The notes under the pieces: model-generated
The model's database searches: none
What the model saw: only the letters and a program-made list of their open reading frames with translations
What the model was told of the DNA's origin: nothing
From: Methylophaga nitratireducenticrescens
Lineage (GTDB): Bacteria > Pseudomonadota > Gammaproteobacteria > Nitrosococcales > Methylophagaceae
Length of the DNA stretch: 64,000 nucleotides
Reading direction: 5' to 3'
NCBI RefSeq assembly: GCF_000260985.4
Contig: NC_017857.3
Coordinates: 930,001 to 994,000 of the forward strand
Position numbers and translations under genes: made by a program
Part shown: piece after piece, positions 42,103-51,747 of the stretch
How positions within the stretch are numbered: the stretch's first letter is position 1
Layout: the number at the start of each line of letters is the position of its first letter

Positions 42103-44169
42103 TTAGTAATCGTATGAAACGGTCAGGCCGAAGGTGCGTGGGTCGCCATACTGAATATATTTACGTTTAGCGTAATTTATGGACGGATCATTTTCGATGA
42201 AAAATCCACGTGTGGCGTAGTCCTTATCAAACAGATTGCGTCCCCATAGCGTGAGTCGCCAATCCTGATTCTGATATTCGATACTTGCATTGCTTATCAC
42301 ATAAGAGCTGGATTTGGCGTTGTGGCTATTGGAAAAGTAAAACTCGTCTTTACCTTCAATATTGGCGCGAATCACCCAGTTGGGTGCAGGATAATATTCG
42401 CCACCTAAACTGAATTGATACGCTGGCGCATGAGCTTGCTCTCGCCCAGTGACATCGAGATTGTCTCGAACATCGTAATCATTGAAATTGGTGTAAAGCA
42501 GTCCCAAGCTTGCGAGTGCACGCCACTGATCATTGATCAACCAATCCAGGTCAAATTCGATCCCAGCGTTTGTGCCTTTAGCCGCATTTTGCTGATAATC
42601 GATGAATGAAACACCTTCCTGTTTGGAATTTTTGACCTGTGCATCTTTTCGAATTCCATAGAACAGAGCAACATTGGTCAATAAATCACCCTCAAGCCAG
42701 AGTGATTTGGCACCAAGTTCCAGGTTCCACATATATTCCGTATCAAACTCGCGGAAACGAGCCTCTATTCCCGTCGCGTTATTCACACCACCGGACTTGT
42801 AGCCTCTTGACAGAGTGCTGTAGAGAAGATGGTTCTGGTTATATTGAAATTCGAGGCCAATTTTGCCACCAAAAAGCATTTCACTAGGATCCAAATCCAA
42901 TCCATTGTTGTCCAAATACTCGGCTTTGAAATGCCCAACACGTAGACCATTAATCAGTGTGAGTCTTTCAGTGATGCGTGTATCAAGTTGACCAAAAATC
43001 GCTGTGTTTTCTGTTTCATATTGGTTAACTACAGGAATGAAAGTATTGCTGGCATCAAGCTTTTCGTCTTGATTTAAATAATATATCCCGACTGTCCAAT
43101 CAGTTGAATTATTGAAAATTCTGCCATCTTCATTGGATAGTGCTCGGAGCTCGAAAGAATAGTTTTCTCGCCCCCTGTCGTAAACTTCTACACCATCGTA
43201 TGAGCCGGGTATTCCGGCATTCCTTGGACGATTACTCCAATCTGCATCGTAGCTATAGAGCAAGTCAGATTTTGAGTAGGTCACCGTTGATTGGAGCTGT
43301 AATGCGCTACTGGCACGCCAATCACCTTTCAGGGCAAACGCATTGGTACGTTGTTTATCTTCGCCTGGTTCGTCAGATAGGCTGTTGCGGCTGTTATCCA
43401 ATGTGAAAGCATCATAACCATTATCAATATTCAGATGCAGTAGGTTCAGATCAATGGTTAAATCATTATTCACTAACCATTTTAAATGGCTACGAGCAGT
43501 AATTTCATCACGGTTTTGTGTATTGTCACGACCCAGAAAGTCATTATCCATAAACCCATCTGATTGATAAGTATGAACAGCAACCCGGCCGAGTAAGGTG
43601 TCTTTAATTAATGGCCCACCAACCGCAACACCAACGCTACGGGTATTGTAATTACCAACGGTGGATTCAAAATCCATATCCAGTTTGTTGGTGGCCTGTT
43701 TGCTTTGCATATTGATTACGCCAGCAAGTGCATTGGTGCCATAACGGGTTCCCTGTGGACCTCGCAGCACTTCGACCTGTTCAATATCAAATAATGTCGC
43801 GGCTCCGCCAGTTCGACTGAAATCGATACCATCAATAATCAAACCCACAGATGGATTTAAAGGTGCAGCAAATTGACTGCGTTCACCAATACCGCGGATT
43901 TGAAAATACTGACCACGTGAAGCGCCGCTGGAGATATTTACATTCGGAGCGAGATTCAGCACATCTTCAATATGTTGAGCACCACGCGATTCAATGATTT
44001 CCTCATCGAATGTTGTCAGACTGCCCGGGATGTCTTGAGCCTCAGCGGGCCGGAAATCGGCACTGACCAGCATGGATGGTAAATCAGTGCTATCGGTCTC
44101 GGTTTGTGCAACTGCGCCGGGAGCAAATAGCGCGCTGGTGACTGCGATGGAAAGCAGGGAGGGTTTCAT
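42103..44169 (-). CDS. TonB-dependent receptor, probable thiamine/thiamine-precursor importer
   Basis: About 688 residues from the ATG preceded by AAAGGATAG; an in-frame ATG at 44190 has no such site. It has a signal peptide ending VAQTE, a plug with EIIESRGAQHIEDVLNLAPNV, FQIRGIGERSQF, QVEVLRGPQGTRYGTNALAGVI, and a beta barrel ending in a Tyr (LTVSYDY). TonB-dependent receptors import large or scarce ligands. The TPP riboswitch at 44235-44328 is directly upstream, so the substrate is probably thiamine or a derivative and transport continues through PnuT. Confidence 0.9.
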   Translation of the reverse strand: MKPSLLSIAVTSALFAPGAVAQTETDSTDLPSMLVSADFRPAEAQDIPGSLTTFDEEIIESRGAQHIEDVLNLAPNVNISSGASRGQYFQIRGIGERSQFAAPLNPSVGLIIDGIDFSRTGGAATLFDIEQVEVLRGPQGTRYGTNALAGVINMQSKQATNKLDMDFESTVGNYNTRSVGVAVGGPLIKDTLLGRVAVHTYQSDGFMDNDFLGRDNTQNRDEITARSHLKWLVNNDLTIDLNLLHLNIDNGYDAFTLDNSRNSLSDEPGEDKQRTNAFALKGDWRASSALQLQSTVTYSKSDLLYSYDADWSNRPRNAGIPGSYDGVEVYDRGRENYSFELRALSNEDGRIFNNSTDWTVGIYYLNQDEKLDASNTFIPVVNQYETENTAIFGQLDTRITERLTLINGLRVGHFKAEYLDNNGLDLDPSEMLFGGKIGLEFQYNQNHLLYSTLSRGYKSGGVNNATGIEARFREFDTEYMWNLELGAKSLWLEGDLLTNVALFYGIRKDAQVKNSKQEGVSFIDYQQNAAKGTNAGIEFDLDWLINDQWRALASLGLLYTNFNDYDVRDNLDVTGREQAHAPAYQFSLGGEYYPAPNWVIRANIEGKDEFYFSNSHNAKSSSYVISNASIEYQNQDWRLTLWGRNLFDKDYATRGFFIENDPSINYAKRKYIQYGDPRTFGLTVSYDY

Positions 44170-44234
44170 AACTATCCTTTTTAATGTCATAAAAAGGACA
44201 GGGGATCACGCCATTTGCATTGAACTTGCAAGAA

Positions 44235-44328
44235 GGGGGTGCCGCCTGTCCCTACGCCAGTATTATCTGGATCAGGTTCATCGGGTCTCCACCAACTGGT
44301 GAATCTCAGGCCTTTCGACCACCCCGAG
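44235..44328 (-). promoter_or_regulatory. TPP (THI-box) riboswitch
   Basis: The complement of this segment reads GGGGTG, then GGCCTGAGA, ACCCGATGAACCTGATCC, then AGATAATACTGGCGTAGGGA and closing CACCCC. These are the conserved THI-element blocks (CTGAGA, ACCTGATC, GCGTAGGGA). It lies ~65 bases upstream of the TonB receptor start. In the TPP-bound state it is expected to lower expression of the operon. Confidence 0.95.
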
Positions 44329-44399
44329 GCTTGTATTAGTAAGTAGGTGAAATATACAGAAAAAAGTGGCATTTTCCCACCCTTAATCGTTGCACAGAA

Positions 44400-44426
44400 A
44401 CAAAAAAAGGCGTCCGAAGACGCCTT
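44400..44426 (-). terminator. Rho-independent terminator after the SRPBCC gene
   Basis: On the minus strand AAGGCGTC-TTCG-GACGCCTT is followed by TTTTTT: an eight-base stem, UUCG tetraloop and U tract. It lies 22 bases after the stop of the SRPBCC gene and separates it from the riboswitch operon. Confidence 0.92.
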
Positions 44427-44447
44427 AATGCATAAGTTATCTATAAC

Positions 44448-45017
44448 TTATTTTTCCGCTTTACCTTTTAATGTGTCCAGACCGGAACGGAAAATACCTT
44501 TAATAGCGTTAGTGGCCGTTTCATCGTTCAACTCTTTGGGCTCATGGTGATTACCCGTGTAACCACGGAAAAATTTGGCCAACCAGGTGACTTTGGTTTG
44601 ATCACCTTCTGCTTCAACAGTTAACCATGCCTTATACTTACTGACTGGTACCGCAGGGATATCATGCATTTCGCCTTCAATATCAACCTGTCCAACAGAA
44701 CTCATTTCATCAATCTGATACATAAAGCTCATTGATTCTTCGTCAAACTTTTTCAACGTTTCAGTGATGGTTGAATCATTTTTAAGGGTTAAAACGCGCG
44801 TCGCGCCAGGTTCATTCCCACCTTCTGCTTTAGTAGAAATAATGGCCGGGTGCCATTTATGCAGGCTGTCGAAATCTTTAACCATGTTCCACACAGTTTC
44901 AGCATCAGCATTAATCAACACGGTTTCTTCCACTTGCAGACGTGAAGCGCCATGAGCAAATACCAATGCAGGTAACAGGAATAAGCCTGTAACCAGAACG
45001 TTTAATACAGCTTTCAT
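44448..45017 (-). CDS. Exported SRPBCC-domain protein (MxaD-like)
   Basis: A 189-residue protein with a Sec signal (VLVTGLFLLPALVFAHGAS). The mature part is a START-like SRPBCC fold: VEETVLINADAETVWNMVKDFDSLHKWHPAI, then TITETLKKFDEESMSFMY and VTWLAKFFRGY. MxaD of methylotrophs is such a periplasmic protein, used in methanol oxidation. Without a methanol dehydrogenase operon here this is only a similarity. The gene stands alone, followed by a good terminator. Confidence 0.78.
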   Translation of the reverse strand: MKAVLNVLVTGLFLLPALVFAHGASRLQVEETVLINADAETVWNMVKDFDSLHKWHPAIISTKAEGGNEPGATRVLTLKNDSTITETLKKFDEESMSFMYQIDEMSSVGQVDIEGEMHDIPAVPVSKYKAWLTVEAEGDQTKVTWLAKFFRGYTGNHHEPKELNDETATNAIKGIFRSGLDTLKGKAEK

Positions 45018-45104
45018 TATGTTTCCTTCTTATATTTGATTTGTAATGCCAGTATTCAGCCCGATTAAACTACCATCACGTTCCAAAATGCTAAAGTCAA
45101 AATT

Positions 45105-46025
45105 TTACAATGCGATCGCTTTCTGGATAGTTGAGCGTTGGAGATGAGGGGCAAAAAGCTCAATAAAAGCGTAACTGTAACCGCGAAGATAACTGCCTTT
45201 GCGAATCCCCATATGTGTCGTACTTGGTTTAAATAAGTCACTGGCATCCATTGCCTGTAAAGGTGCGTCCTTATGAGGATCAAACGCCATACTGGCAATA
45301 ATGCCAATACCGAGTCCCAGTTCTACATAGGTTTTAATGACATCGGCATCTGTGGCGGTGAAAATAACGTTAGGTTTAAGACCACGTTCAATAAAAGACT
45401 GATCCTGTTGCGCACGACCGGTAAAGCCCATTACATAGGTCAGTATTGGATAACGTGAAATAGCCTCAAGAGTGAGTTTTTTTTCTTTCAAAAGCGGATG
45501 TCCCGGTGGTGTTATCACGGTACGATTCCATTCGTAGCAAGGTAAAATCGCCAGATTATCAAATTTGGATAAGCCTTCAGTGGCTATCGCTAAATCTACT
45601 TTGCCAGTGGCTACCATTTCAGCGACTCCGGGGGGGGTACCCTGCACTATATTTAAGTGCACATCGGGGTACTGCTCTGAAAAGGCCTTGATAGCTTTCG
45701 GCAGAGCATAGCGTGCCTGGGTATGTGTGGTGCCGATTGACAGTGTGCCTTTTTTCTCATGACGGCTGTCAGCCGCTTGCTCACGCAAATTATCCACTTC
45801 CTGCAGCACCCGTTCAGCCATGGCAATAACGGATTCACCCAACGGGGTAATAGCCGATAAGCGTTTTCCATGTCGTTCGAAGATTTGCAAACCTAACTCA
45901 TCTTCCAGTAACTGAATCTGATTGCTTACCCCTGGTTGAGAAGCATGCAGTACCTGAGCCGCTGCAGATATGCTGAGGCCACGACGAGCTACTTCGCGAA
46001 CATATTTCAATTGTTGCAACTTCAT
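45105..46025 (-). CDS. CysB-family LysR transcriptional regulator
   Basis: A 306-residue LysR protein. HTH at the start (LQQLKYVREVARRGLSISAAAQVLHASQPGVSNQIQLLEDELG) matches CysB/Cbl with the KLQQLKY start. The effector domain contains GTTHTQARYALP, PPGVAEMVATGKVDLAIATEG and PGHPLL. CysB-type regulators activate cysteine genes when N-acetylserine signals sulfur shortage. It is divergent from or close to the cys operon at 46711-50700. Length is slightly shorter than the 324 of E. coli CysB. Confidence 0.9.
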   Translation of the reverse strand: MKLQQLKYVREVARRGLSISAAAQVLHASQPGVSNQIQLLEDELGLQIFERHGKRLSAITPLGESVIAMAERVLQEVDNLREQAADSRHEKKGTLSIGTTHTQARYALPKAIKAFSEQYPDVHLNIVQGTPPGVAEMVATGKVDLAIATEGLSKFDNLAILPCYEWNRTVITPPGHPLLKEKKLTLEAISRYPILTYVMGFTGRAQQDQSFIERGLKPNVIFTATDADVIKTYVELGLGIGIIASMAFDPHKDAPLQAMDASDLFKPSTTHMGIRKGSYLRGYSYAFIELFAPHLQRSTIQKAIAL

Positions 46026-46106
46026 CCGCTATATCCGTAATTATTATTAGTAAGGGTAAATATATAAGTTCTTAGTGATAAAAGACCAGTTATGGCGTGT
46101 TACGTT

Positions 46107-46457
46107 TTACATTTCAATGATTGGAACACCCTGCTGAGGAAGCTGGAAAGGCACAGTTGTTTGATACTGTTCTCTTTCAACCATTGATTCACCTTCCCGG
46201 GTTAAAATAGTTTGCATCTCAGGCTGTGACAGGTATTTGCATTTATTTTGAAAACACACTTTTATAGCCAAAGTGAGTGACTCATCGTTTCTAATAACAT
46301 CATTACCAGAGGTTTCAGGAGCTTCAATTAAAGCCGGTGGAAAAATAATCTGTGCGGGTTCGACAAGCCGATTTGAATCAAACGGCTTAAAAAGAGTAGC
46401 AGTTATAAACGCAGAGCATGCTGCCGTAATCACTAACAAAAATCGATAAGTTGTCAT
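46107..46457 (-). CDS. Hypothetical single-helix exported protein
   Basis: About 116 residues from an ATG with GAGAGG upstream; a longer in-frame extension lacks support. It has one N-terminal hydrophobic helix (FLLVITAACSAFITATLF), then a soluble domain with two close Cys (CFQNKCKYL) that could form a disulphide in the periplasm. No family was recognised. It sits between the CysB-type regulator and the sulfate genes. Confidence 0.65.
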   Translation of the reverse strand: MTTYRFLLVITAACSAFITATLFKPFDSNRLVEPAQIIFPPALIEAPETSGNDVIRNDESLTLAIKVCFQNKCKYLSQPEMQTILTREGESMVEREQYQTTVPFQLPQQGVPIIEM

Positions 46458-46637
46458 TTTCAACCTCTCATCCAAGAGTGGAGTCAGAATTAAAATTAGA
46501 GGTTCGTCTAAACACCGTGAAAGAAATGTGAACAACCAGCAGAGTTATTCAGTCGAAGTTAAAGCAATGCCAATGGTGGTTCCTTTGTAACCATTAATAT
46601 GGAATCCTTTATATGTTTAATTTATATAGATAGTAAA

Positions 46638-46660
46638 TAATATTCATTGATTGAATATTA
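46638..46660. promoter_or_regulatory. Palindrome upstream of the tauE-cysHDN genes
   Basis: TAATATTCA-TTGAT-TGAATATTA is a perfect 9-5-9 inverted repeat, 50 bases before the TauE-type gene. It could be a regulator site, for example for the CysB-family protein nearby, or a hairpin in the leader RNA. The identity of the binder is unknown. Confidence 0.55.
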
Positions 46661-46710
46661 CCAGCTGGTAAACTTGCTGCCAATAAAGCAGGGTAAAGGT
46701 CAATTTATTA

Positions 46711-47511
46711 ATGGAATGGGGATATTTGCTGGCAGGCCTGGGCGTAGGCATTATGGTCGGTATGACAGGCGTTGGTGGCGGATCGTTGATGACCCCCATT
46801 CTGATTTTTGGGTTTGGTATTCAACCTGCAATCGCTGTAGGGACAGATTTATTGTTTGCAGCGGTAACCAAAGCCGGAGGTATCTGGGCTTATTGGCGGC
46901 ATGGCGTGGTGCATTGGCGCGTGGTCTGGCGGCTTGCTGCTGGGAGCCTTCCAGCCACATTACTGACATTATGGGGGTTGAGTGCAACCGGTGTTCATGA
47001 AGGACATCACAACGATTTGATTACTGTTGCCCTTGGTGTTGCATTGATTTTAACGTCCAGCGCTTTATTACTGAAAAATTGGCTGGCTGGAATTATGAAA
47101 GCCCGTCAAGGTCATCCTTTAGTGAACTATCTGTATCGTTTACGACAGGATGAAACCATTAAAGCACCGGCAACCGTTATTACAGGTGGTTTATTAGGCA
47201 TCATGGTGACCTTGTCTTCAGTAGGAGCCGGTGCATTAGGGGCAGTCGTTTTACTGTTTCTTTATCCGCGGATGCGAGGGGTTGAAATTGTGGCAACCGA
47301 TATAGCACATGCGGTTCCTTTAACGGCAGTAGCCGGGTTGGGGCATTCCGCAGTGGGTACGGTCGATTGGTCGCTTTTATCCTATTTACTGATGGGATCC
47401 TTGCCAGGCATTTATATCGGCTCACATCTGGGGGTAAGAATCTCAGATAAGATTTTACGGCCGTTGCTGGCAATCATTTTGTTAATGGTTGGGATCAAAT
47501 GTTTGCTTTAA
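46711..47511 (+). CDS. TauE/SafE-family sulfite/anion exporter
   Basis: A 266-residue membrane protein of about eight helices. TauE/SafE hallmarks are the two GxGGG-type repeats, GVGIMVGMTGVGGGSLMTPILI and MVTLSSVGAGALGAVVLLFLYP. The N-terminal half contains a large loop near HEGHHNDL. It exports sulfite, sulfonates or related anions. It is 30 bases before cysH and in the same direction, so it probably prevents sulfite build-up or supplies sulfur anions during assimilation. Confidence 0.88.
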   Translation: MEWGYLLAGLGVGIMVGMTGVGGGSLMTPILIFGFGIQPAIAVGTDLLFAAVTKAGGIWAYWRHGVVHWRVVWRLAAGSLPATLLTLWGLSATGVHEGHHNDLITVALGVALILTSSALLLKNWLAGIMKARQGHPLVNYLYRLRQDETIKAPATVITGGLLGIMVTLSSVGAGALGAVVLLFLYPRMRGVEIVATDIAHAVPLTAVAGLGHSAVGTVDWSLLSYLLMGSLPGIYIGSHLGVRISDKILRPLLAIILLMVGIKCLL

Positions 47512-47541
47512 CAAACTAAACGAATGAAAAAGTAATTCAAA

Positions 47542-48240
47542 ATGACAGAAATTAATGAAAAGCTTCAACTGAAAATTGATGCTGTAAAGCAGTTGCTGGA
47601 ACAGATTGCGGCGGATTATAGCCCTGCAGTCTTGGCGACCAGTTATGGCGCTGAAGATATGGTGTTAATGGATTTGATTGCCAAATTTGTACCGCAAATC
47701 GGCATCTTCACTTTGGATACGGGGCGACTGCCCAAAGAAACCTATGATTTAATGCAGCAGGCTAAAAAGCACTATCAGCTTGAGGTTGAGGTTTATTACC
47801 CCGATACCCTGAGTATTGAACAGTTTGTGACACATAATGGACCAAACGCGTTTTATGACAGTGTGGATTTGCGAAAACAATGCTGTGGAATACGCAAGGT
47901 TGCCCCGTTAAAGCGTGCTTTGGCTGGTAAAAAGGCTTGGCTGACGGGAATGCGTCGCTCGCAATCGGTTACTCGTAATGAGTTGCCGGTATCTGAATGG
48001 GATGCAGACCATGAGTTACAGAAATTCAGTCCACTGACGGACTGGTCAAATGGAGAAGTATGGAAATATATCCGCGCTTTTGATGTTCCATTTAACGAAT
48101 TACATAATCAGGGATATGCCAGTATTGGCTGTGCGCCCTGCACCAGAGCCATTACACCGGGTGAAGATGTCCGGGCTGGTCGCTGGTGGTGGGAAAATCC
48201 TGAAACCAAAGAATGTGGCTTACACGTAAAGGCTAAGTAA
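47542..48240 (+). CDS. cysH: Phosphoadenylyl/adenylyl-sulfate reductase, Fe-S type
   Basis: A 232-residue protein. Two Cys pairs (QCCGIRKVAPL and GCAPCTRAI) identify the [4Fe-4S] APS-reductase class, and the C terminus carries the catalytic Cys in KECGLHVK. LATSYGAEDMVLMDLI is the PP-loop-like binding site. The absence of a cysC APS kinase in the window supports direct APS reduction. It reduces APS to sulfite using thioredoxin. Confidence 0.93.
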   Translation: MTEINEKLQLKIDAVKQLLEQIAADYSPAVLATSYGAEDMVLMDLIAKFVPQIGIFTLDTGRLPKETYDLMQQAKKHYQLEVEVYYPDTLSIEQFVTHNGPNAFYDSVDLRKQCCGIRKVAPLKRALAGKKAWLTGMRRSQSVTRNELPVSEWDADHELQKFSPLTDWSNGEVWKYIRAFDVPFNELHNQGYASIGCAPCTRAITPGEDVRAGRWWWENPETKECGLHVKAK

Positions 48241-48252
48241 CAGAGAAAAATT

Positions 48253-49155
48253 ATGACTGAAAAACAACTGACACACTTAAAACAACTCGAAGCCGAAAGT
48301 ATTCATATTATGCGTGAAGTGGCCGCTGAGTTTGAAAATCCGGTCATGCTATATTCGATTGGTAAAGATTCTGCAGTCATGCTGCATCTGGCCATGAAAG
48401 CATTTTATCCAGGCAAGCCGCCATTCCCATTGATGCATATTGATACCACCTGGAAGTTTCAGGAAATGGTCAGATTCCGTGATCAGCGAGCCAAAGATCT
48501 GGGATTGGACCTTATCGTACATACTAATCAGGAAGGTGTTGAAGCGGGCATCAACCCATTCGACCATCCTCGCTATACAGACATCATGAAAACGGATGCG
48601 TTGAAACAGGCGCTGAGTAAACATGGCTTTGATGCGGCTTTTGGTGGTGCACGCCGTGATGAAGAAAAGTCTCGTGCCAAAGAGCGGGTATATTCGTTTC
48701 GCGATAAAAACCATCGCTGGGATCCCAAAGCACAACGTCCCGAGCTATGGAATATTTATAACAGCAGAGTCAATAAAGGTGAAAGTATTCGTGTTTTCCC
48801 TCTGTCGAACTGGACTGAGCTGGATATCTGGCAATACATCTATCTGGAACAGATACCAATTGTACCGTTGTATTACGCTGCCGAGCGTCCGGTGGTCGAT
48901 TACAATGGCCTGACCATTATGGTCGATGATGACCGTATGCGTATCCCAGAAGGTGAACAAATCCGGATGGAAAAAGTCCGTTTCCGCACACTGGGCTGTT
49001 ATCCATTGACCGGTGCGGTGAAATCCGATGCCGATACCTTGCCTCAAATCATCCAGGAAATGCTGCTGACGACCACATCTGAACGGCAGGGGCGTGCGAT
49101 TGATCACGATGAAGCTGGTTCGATGGAGAAAAAGAAACAGGAAGGTTATTTCTGA
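48253..49155 (+). CDS. cysD: Sulfate adenylyltransferase subunit 2
   Basis: A 300-residue protein with CysD signatures: [28 protein letters not shown] (PP-loop SGKDS type), [17 protein letters not shown], and the ending [17 protein letters not shown], which is the conserved CysD C terminus. It forms ATP sulfurylase with CysN to make APS. It is 12 bases after cysH and 115 bases before cysN. Confidence 0.96.
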   Translation: MTEKQLTHLKQLEAESIHIMREVAAEFENPVMLYSIGKDSAVMLHLAMKAFYPGKPPFPLMHIDTTWKFQEMVRFRDQRAKDLGLDLIVHTNQEGVEAGINPFDHPRYTDIMKTDALKQALSKHGFDAAFGGARRDEEKSRAKERVYSFRDKNHRWDPKAQRPELWNIYNSRVNKGESIRVFPLSNWTELDIWQYIYLEQIPIVPLYYAAERPVVDYNGLTIMVDDDRMRIPEGEQIRMEKVRFRTLGCYPLTGAVKSDADTLPQIIQEMLLTTTSERQGRAIDHDEAGSMEKKKQEGYF

Positions 49156-49269
49156 TTTTGCAGGGGAAAGGAATATTAATTTCTTTTCTAACCAATAAAT
49201 AGAATTACATACGATGCTCAAATTGATTGGCATCTTGACCCGTAAAGATAATTAAACCAGGCACTCAAC

Positions 49270-50700
49270 ATGACATATGAAACTGATGCGCTGATTGCGA
49301 CCGATATCGAAGCCTATCTCAAACAACACGAAAACAAGGAACTGCTGCGTTTTCTGACCTGCGGTAATGTGGATGACGGTAAAAGTACGCTGATTGGGCG
49401 ACTTTTACACGATTCCAAAATGATTTATGAAGACCAGCTGGAAGCAGTGACACGCGACAGTGTGAAATCCGGAACAACAGGGAATCAGGTTGATCTGGCT
49501 TTGCTGGTTGATGGTTTGCAGGCAGAACGTGAGCAGGGCATTACCATTGATGTGGCTTACCGCTATTTTTCCACCACCAAACGTAAATTCATCATTGCCG
49601 ATACCCCAGGGCACGAACAATATACCCGTAATATGGCCACCGGCGCGTCAACCTGTCAGTTGGCTGTTATTCTGATTGATGCTCGTTATGGAATGCAGAC
49701 CCAAACCCGTCGGCATAGTTTTATTGCCTCATTGTTGGGCATTAAACACATTATCGTTGCCATTAATAAAATGGATTTGATGGATTTCAGCGAACAGGTG
49801 TTTAACGATATTCGCAAAGCGTATAGCGAATTTGCCCGCGAACTGGAAATTGAAGATATTCACTTTGTACCGATGTCTGCCTTAAACGGCGACAACGTGG
49901 TGAACAGAAGTGAAAACATGCCCTGGTATCAGGGCAACACCATGATGGAACTGCTGGAAAATATTGAGATTGGCAAAGATGCCAATACCCAAGACGCGCG
50001 TTTCCCGGTGCAATATGTCAATCGACCGAATATGAATTTCCGTGGTTACTGTGGCACCTTATCTGCTGGTATTCTGAAGCCTGGGGATGAAATCACAGTA
50101 TTACCATCGGGCAGAGAGAGCAAAGTTAAAGCATTGGTTACTTATGACGGTGAGATTGATCATGCTGTCCCGGGTGAATCGATAACCGTCACCTTACAGG
50201 ATGAAGTGGATGTCAGTCGTGGCGATATGATTGTGCATCGAGACCATCAGCCACATGTTTCCAGTCGTTTTAAAGCCATGGTCGTGTGGATGACAGAACA
50301 GCCGCTGGTGGCAAATAAACAATTTAACATCAAGGTCGGCGTTTCTGACAGTACAGGCGTCATGACACAGATTGATCATCAGATTGATGTCAATACGCTG
50401 GCCCATAATGCTGTGACTGAGCTGAAACTCAATGAAATTGGTTTATGTGAATTTTCATTAAATAAGCCCGTTGTGTTTGATGCCTACAAACGCAATCGCA
50501 CTACCGGTGCCTTTATCGTTATTGATCGTCTGACCAATGTCACGATTGGTGCTGGCATGATTACCGAAGCCATTTTCGGCGTGACCAATGAGACCGTAAC
50601 ATCAACTAATATCTCTGCTTTTGAGGTTGAACTGAATGCCTTAATCCGTAAGCATTTCCCGCATTGGGATGCCAAAGATATCAGTGATCTACTGAAGTAA
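49270..50700 (+). CDS. cysN: Sulfate adenylyltransferase subunit 1, GTPase
   Basis: A 476-residue protein. GTPase motifs are [18 protein letters not shown] (P loop), [18 protein letters not shown] (G3) and INKMDL (G4). Beta-barrel domains follow. There is no C-terminal CysC APS-kinase fusion, consistent with the APS-type CysH. Its GTPase activity drives APS formation with CysD. The gene is followed by a strong terminator. Confidence 0.96.
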   Translation: MTYETDALIATDIEAYLKQHENKELLRFLTCGNVDDGKSTLIGRLLHDSKMIYEDQLEAVTRDSVKSGTTGNQVDLALLVDGLQAEREQGITIDVAYRYFSTTKRKFIIADTPGHEQYTRNMATGASTCQLAVILIDARYGMQTQTRRHSFIASLLGIKHIIVAINKMDLMDFSEQVFNDIRKAYSEFARELEIEDIHFVPMSALNGDNVVNRSENMPWYQGNTMMELLENIEIGKDANTQDARFPVQYVNRPNMNFRGYCGTLSAGILKPGDEITVLPSGRESKVKALVTYDGEIDHAVPGESITVTLQDEVDVSRGDMIVHRDHQPHVSSRFKAMVVWMTEQPLVANKQFNIKVGVSDSTGVMTQIDHQIDVNTLAHNAVTELKLNEIGLCEFSLNKPVVFDAYKRNRTTGAFIVIDRLTNVTIGAGMITEAIFGVTNETVTSTNISAFEVELNALIRKHFPHWDAKDISDLLK

Positions 50701-50710
50701 AATTCAAATA

Positions 50711-50740
50711 AATCAGGCCGCGCCTGCGGCCTGATTTTAT
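50711..50740 (+). terminator. Rho-independent terminator after cysN
   Basis: AATCAGGCCGC-GCCT-GCGGCCTGATT has an 11-base perfect stem and a TTTTA tail, 10 bases after the stop of cysN. It ends the tauE-cysHDN transcript and, read on the other strand, offers a similar stem with less U tract. Confidence 0.93.
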
Positions 50741-50976
50741 GATCCATTGCTCCGGAACAATCTTTTAAAATCCTTCTTTTGAACCAGTCAAATCCCGTTA
50801 AAATTTTCCGTTACATGGATGCGGTTTGCTTTATGTTATTGAAGCCTTCCTTCGTTTTTGCCATCGTGTTCAAAATTGTTAAAGTTACTTTGTAAAATTT
50901 TTGCGAATAATGTGAACCGGTTTGAGTAGCGAATTGTGATTTAGGTTACATTCTGCGGAACCGGGATTGGTGAACA

Positions 50977-51747
50977 ATGAAAGAACAAGCAGCTTTTCGA
51001 AAGATAGGTTGTGGTGAGTGTTTAAACAGTGGTTTATTGGGCTTCGATTTTTCGATGGCATTCCAGCCGATAGTCAATACCACCAGTCAAACAGTTTATG
51101 CGCAGGAGGCTCTTGTTCGAGGCTTGGAAGGACAGGGAGGAGGCCGCCACGTTTTTGAGAATGTAAATAAAGATAATCGCTATCGTTTTGATCAAGCCTG
51201 TCGGGTCAAAGCCATTAAGCTTGCAGCAGAGCTCAATATTCAGAGCAAACTCAGCATCAACGTTATGCCCAATGCGGTGTATAAACCTGAATTATGTATC
51301 AGGACAACACTGGAAGCTGTTCAAATATACAATTTCCCCATCGAACGCATTATTTTCGAAGTTACCGAAGGTGAGCCGATAAATGATCACGCTCATTTAC
51401 AGGACATTATCCAGTCTTATCAGCTGCAGGGATTTATCACGGCGATCGATGATTTTGGTGCCGGTTATGCTGGCTTAAATTTGCTGTCAAATATGCAGAC
51501 TGATTTGGTGAAACTGGATATGGCCTTGGTAAGAAATATTCACAACGATAGCGTTCGGCAGACCATTAGCCGCGGTATCATTGCGGTTTGTGATGATTTG
51601 AATATTACCGTGATAGCTGAAGGCATCGAATCCGCAGATGAACTGCAGGTTTTGCAAGAGATGGGAATCGAGTTATTCCAGAGGTTTTATTTTGCCAGGC
51701 CACGTTTTGAATCTTTGGCAACTGTTTCATCCGATTGGTGGCGCTGA
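50977..51747 (+). CDS. Stand-alone EAL-domain cyclic-di-GMP phosphodiesterase
   Basis: A 256-residue EAL domain. Motifs are QEALVRG (EAL variant EAL), INVMPNA, FEVTEGE, AIDDFGAGYAGLNLL (metal DD), KLDMALV, and VIAEGIESADELQVL. The glycine of the usual QGYxFARP is Arg here (FQRFYFARP). Most catalytic acids are kept, so it should be able to hydrolyse c-di-GMP. A short N-terminal Cys-rich stretch (IGCGECLNSG) precedes the domain and could bind metal or respond to redox. It has no visible signal-receiving domain. Confidence 0.85.
   Translation: MKEQAAFRKIGCGECLNSGLLGFDFSMAFQPIVNTTSQTVYAQEALVRGLEGQGGGRHVFENVNKDNRYRFDQACRVKAIKLAAELNIQSKLSINVMPNAVYKPELCIRTTLEAVQIYNFPIERIIFEVTEGEPINDHAHLQDIIQSYQLQGFITAIDDFGAGYAGLNLLSNMQTDLVKLDMALVRNIHNDSVRQTISRGIIAVCDDLNITVIAEGIESADELQVLQEMGIELFQRFYFARPRFESLATVSSDWWR

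Noticed and set aside
45065-45307. Second frame over the CysB-type regulator
   Set aside because: Entirely antisense or out of frame to a well supported LysR gene.
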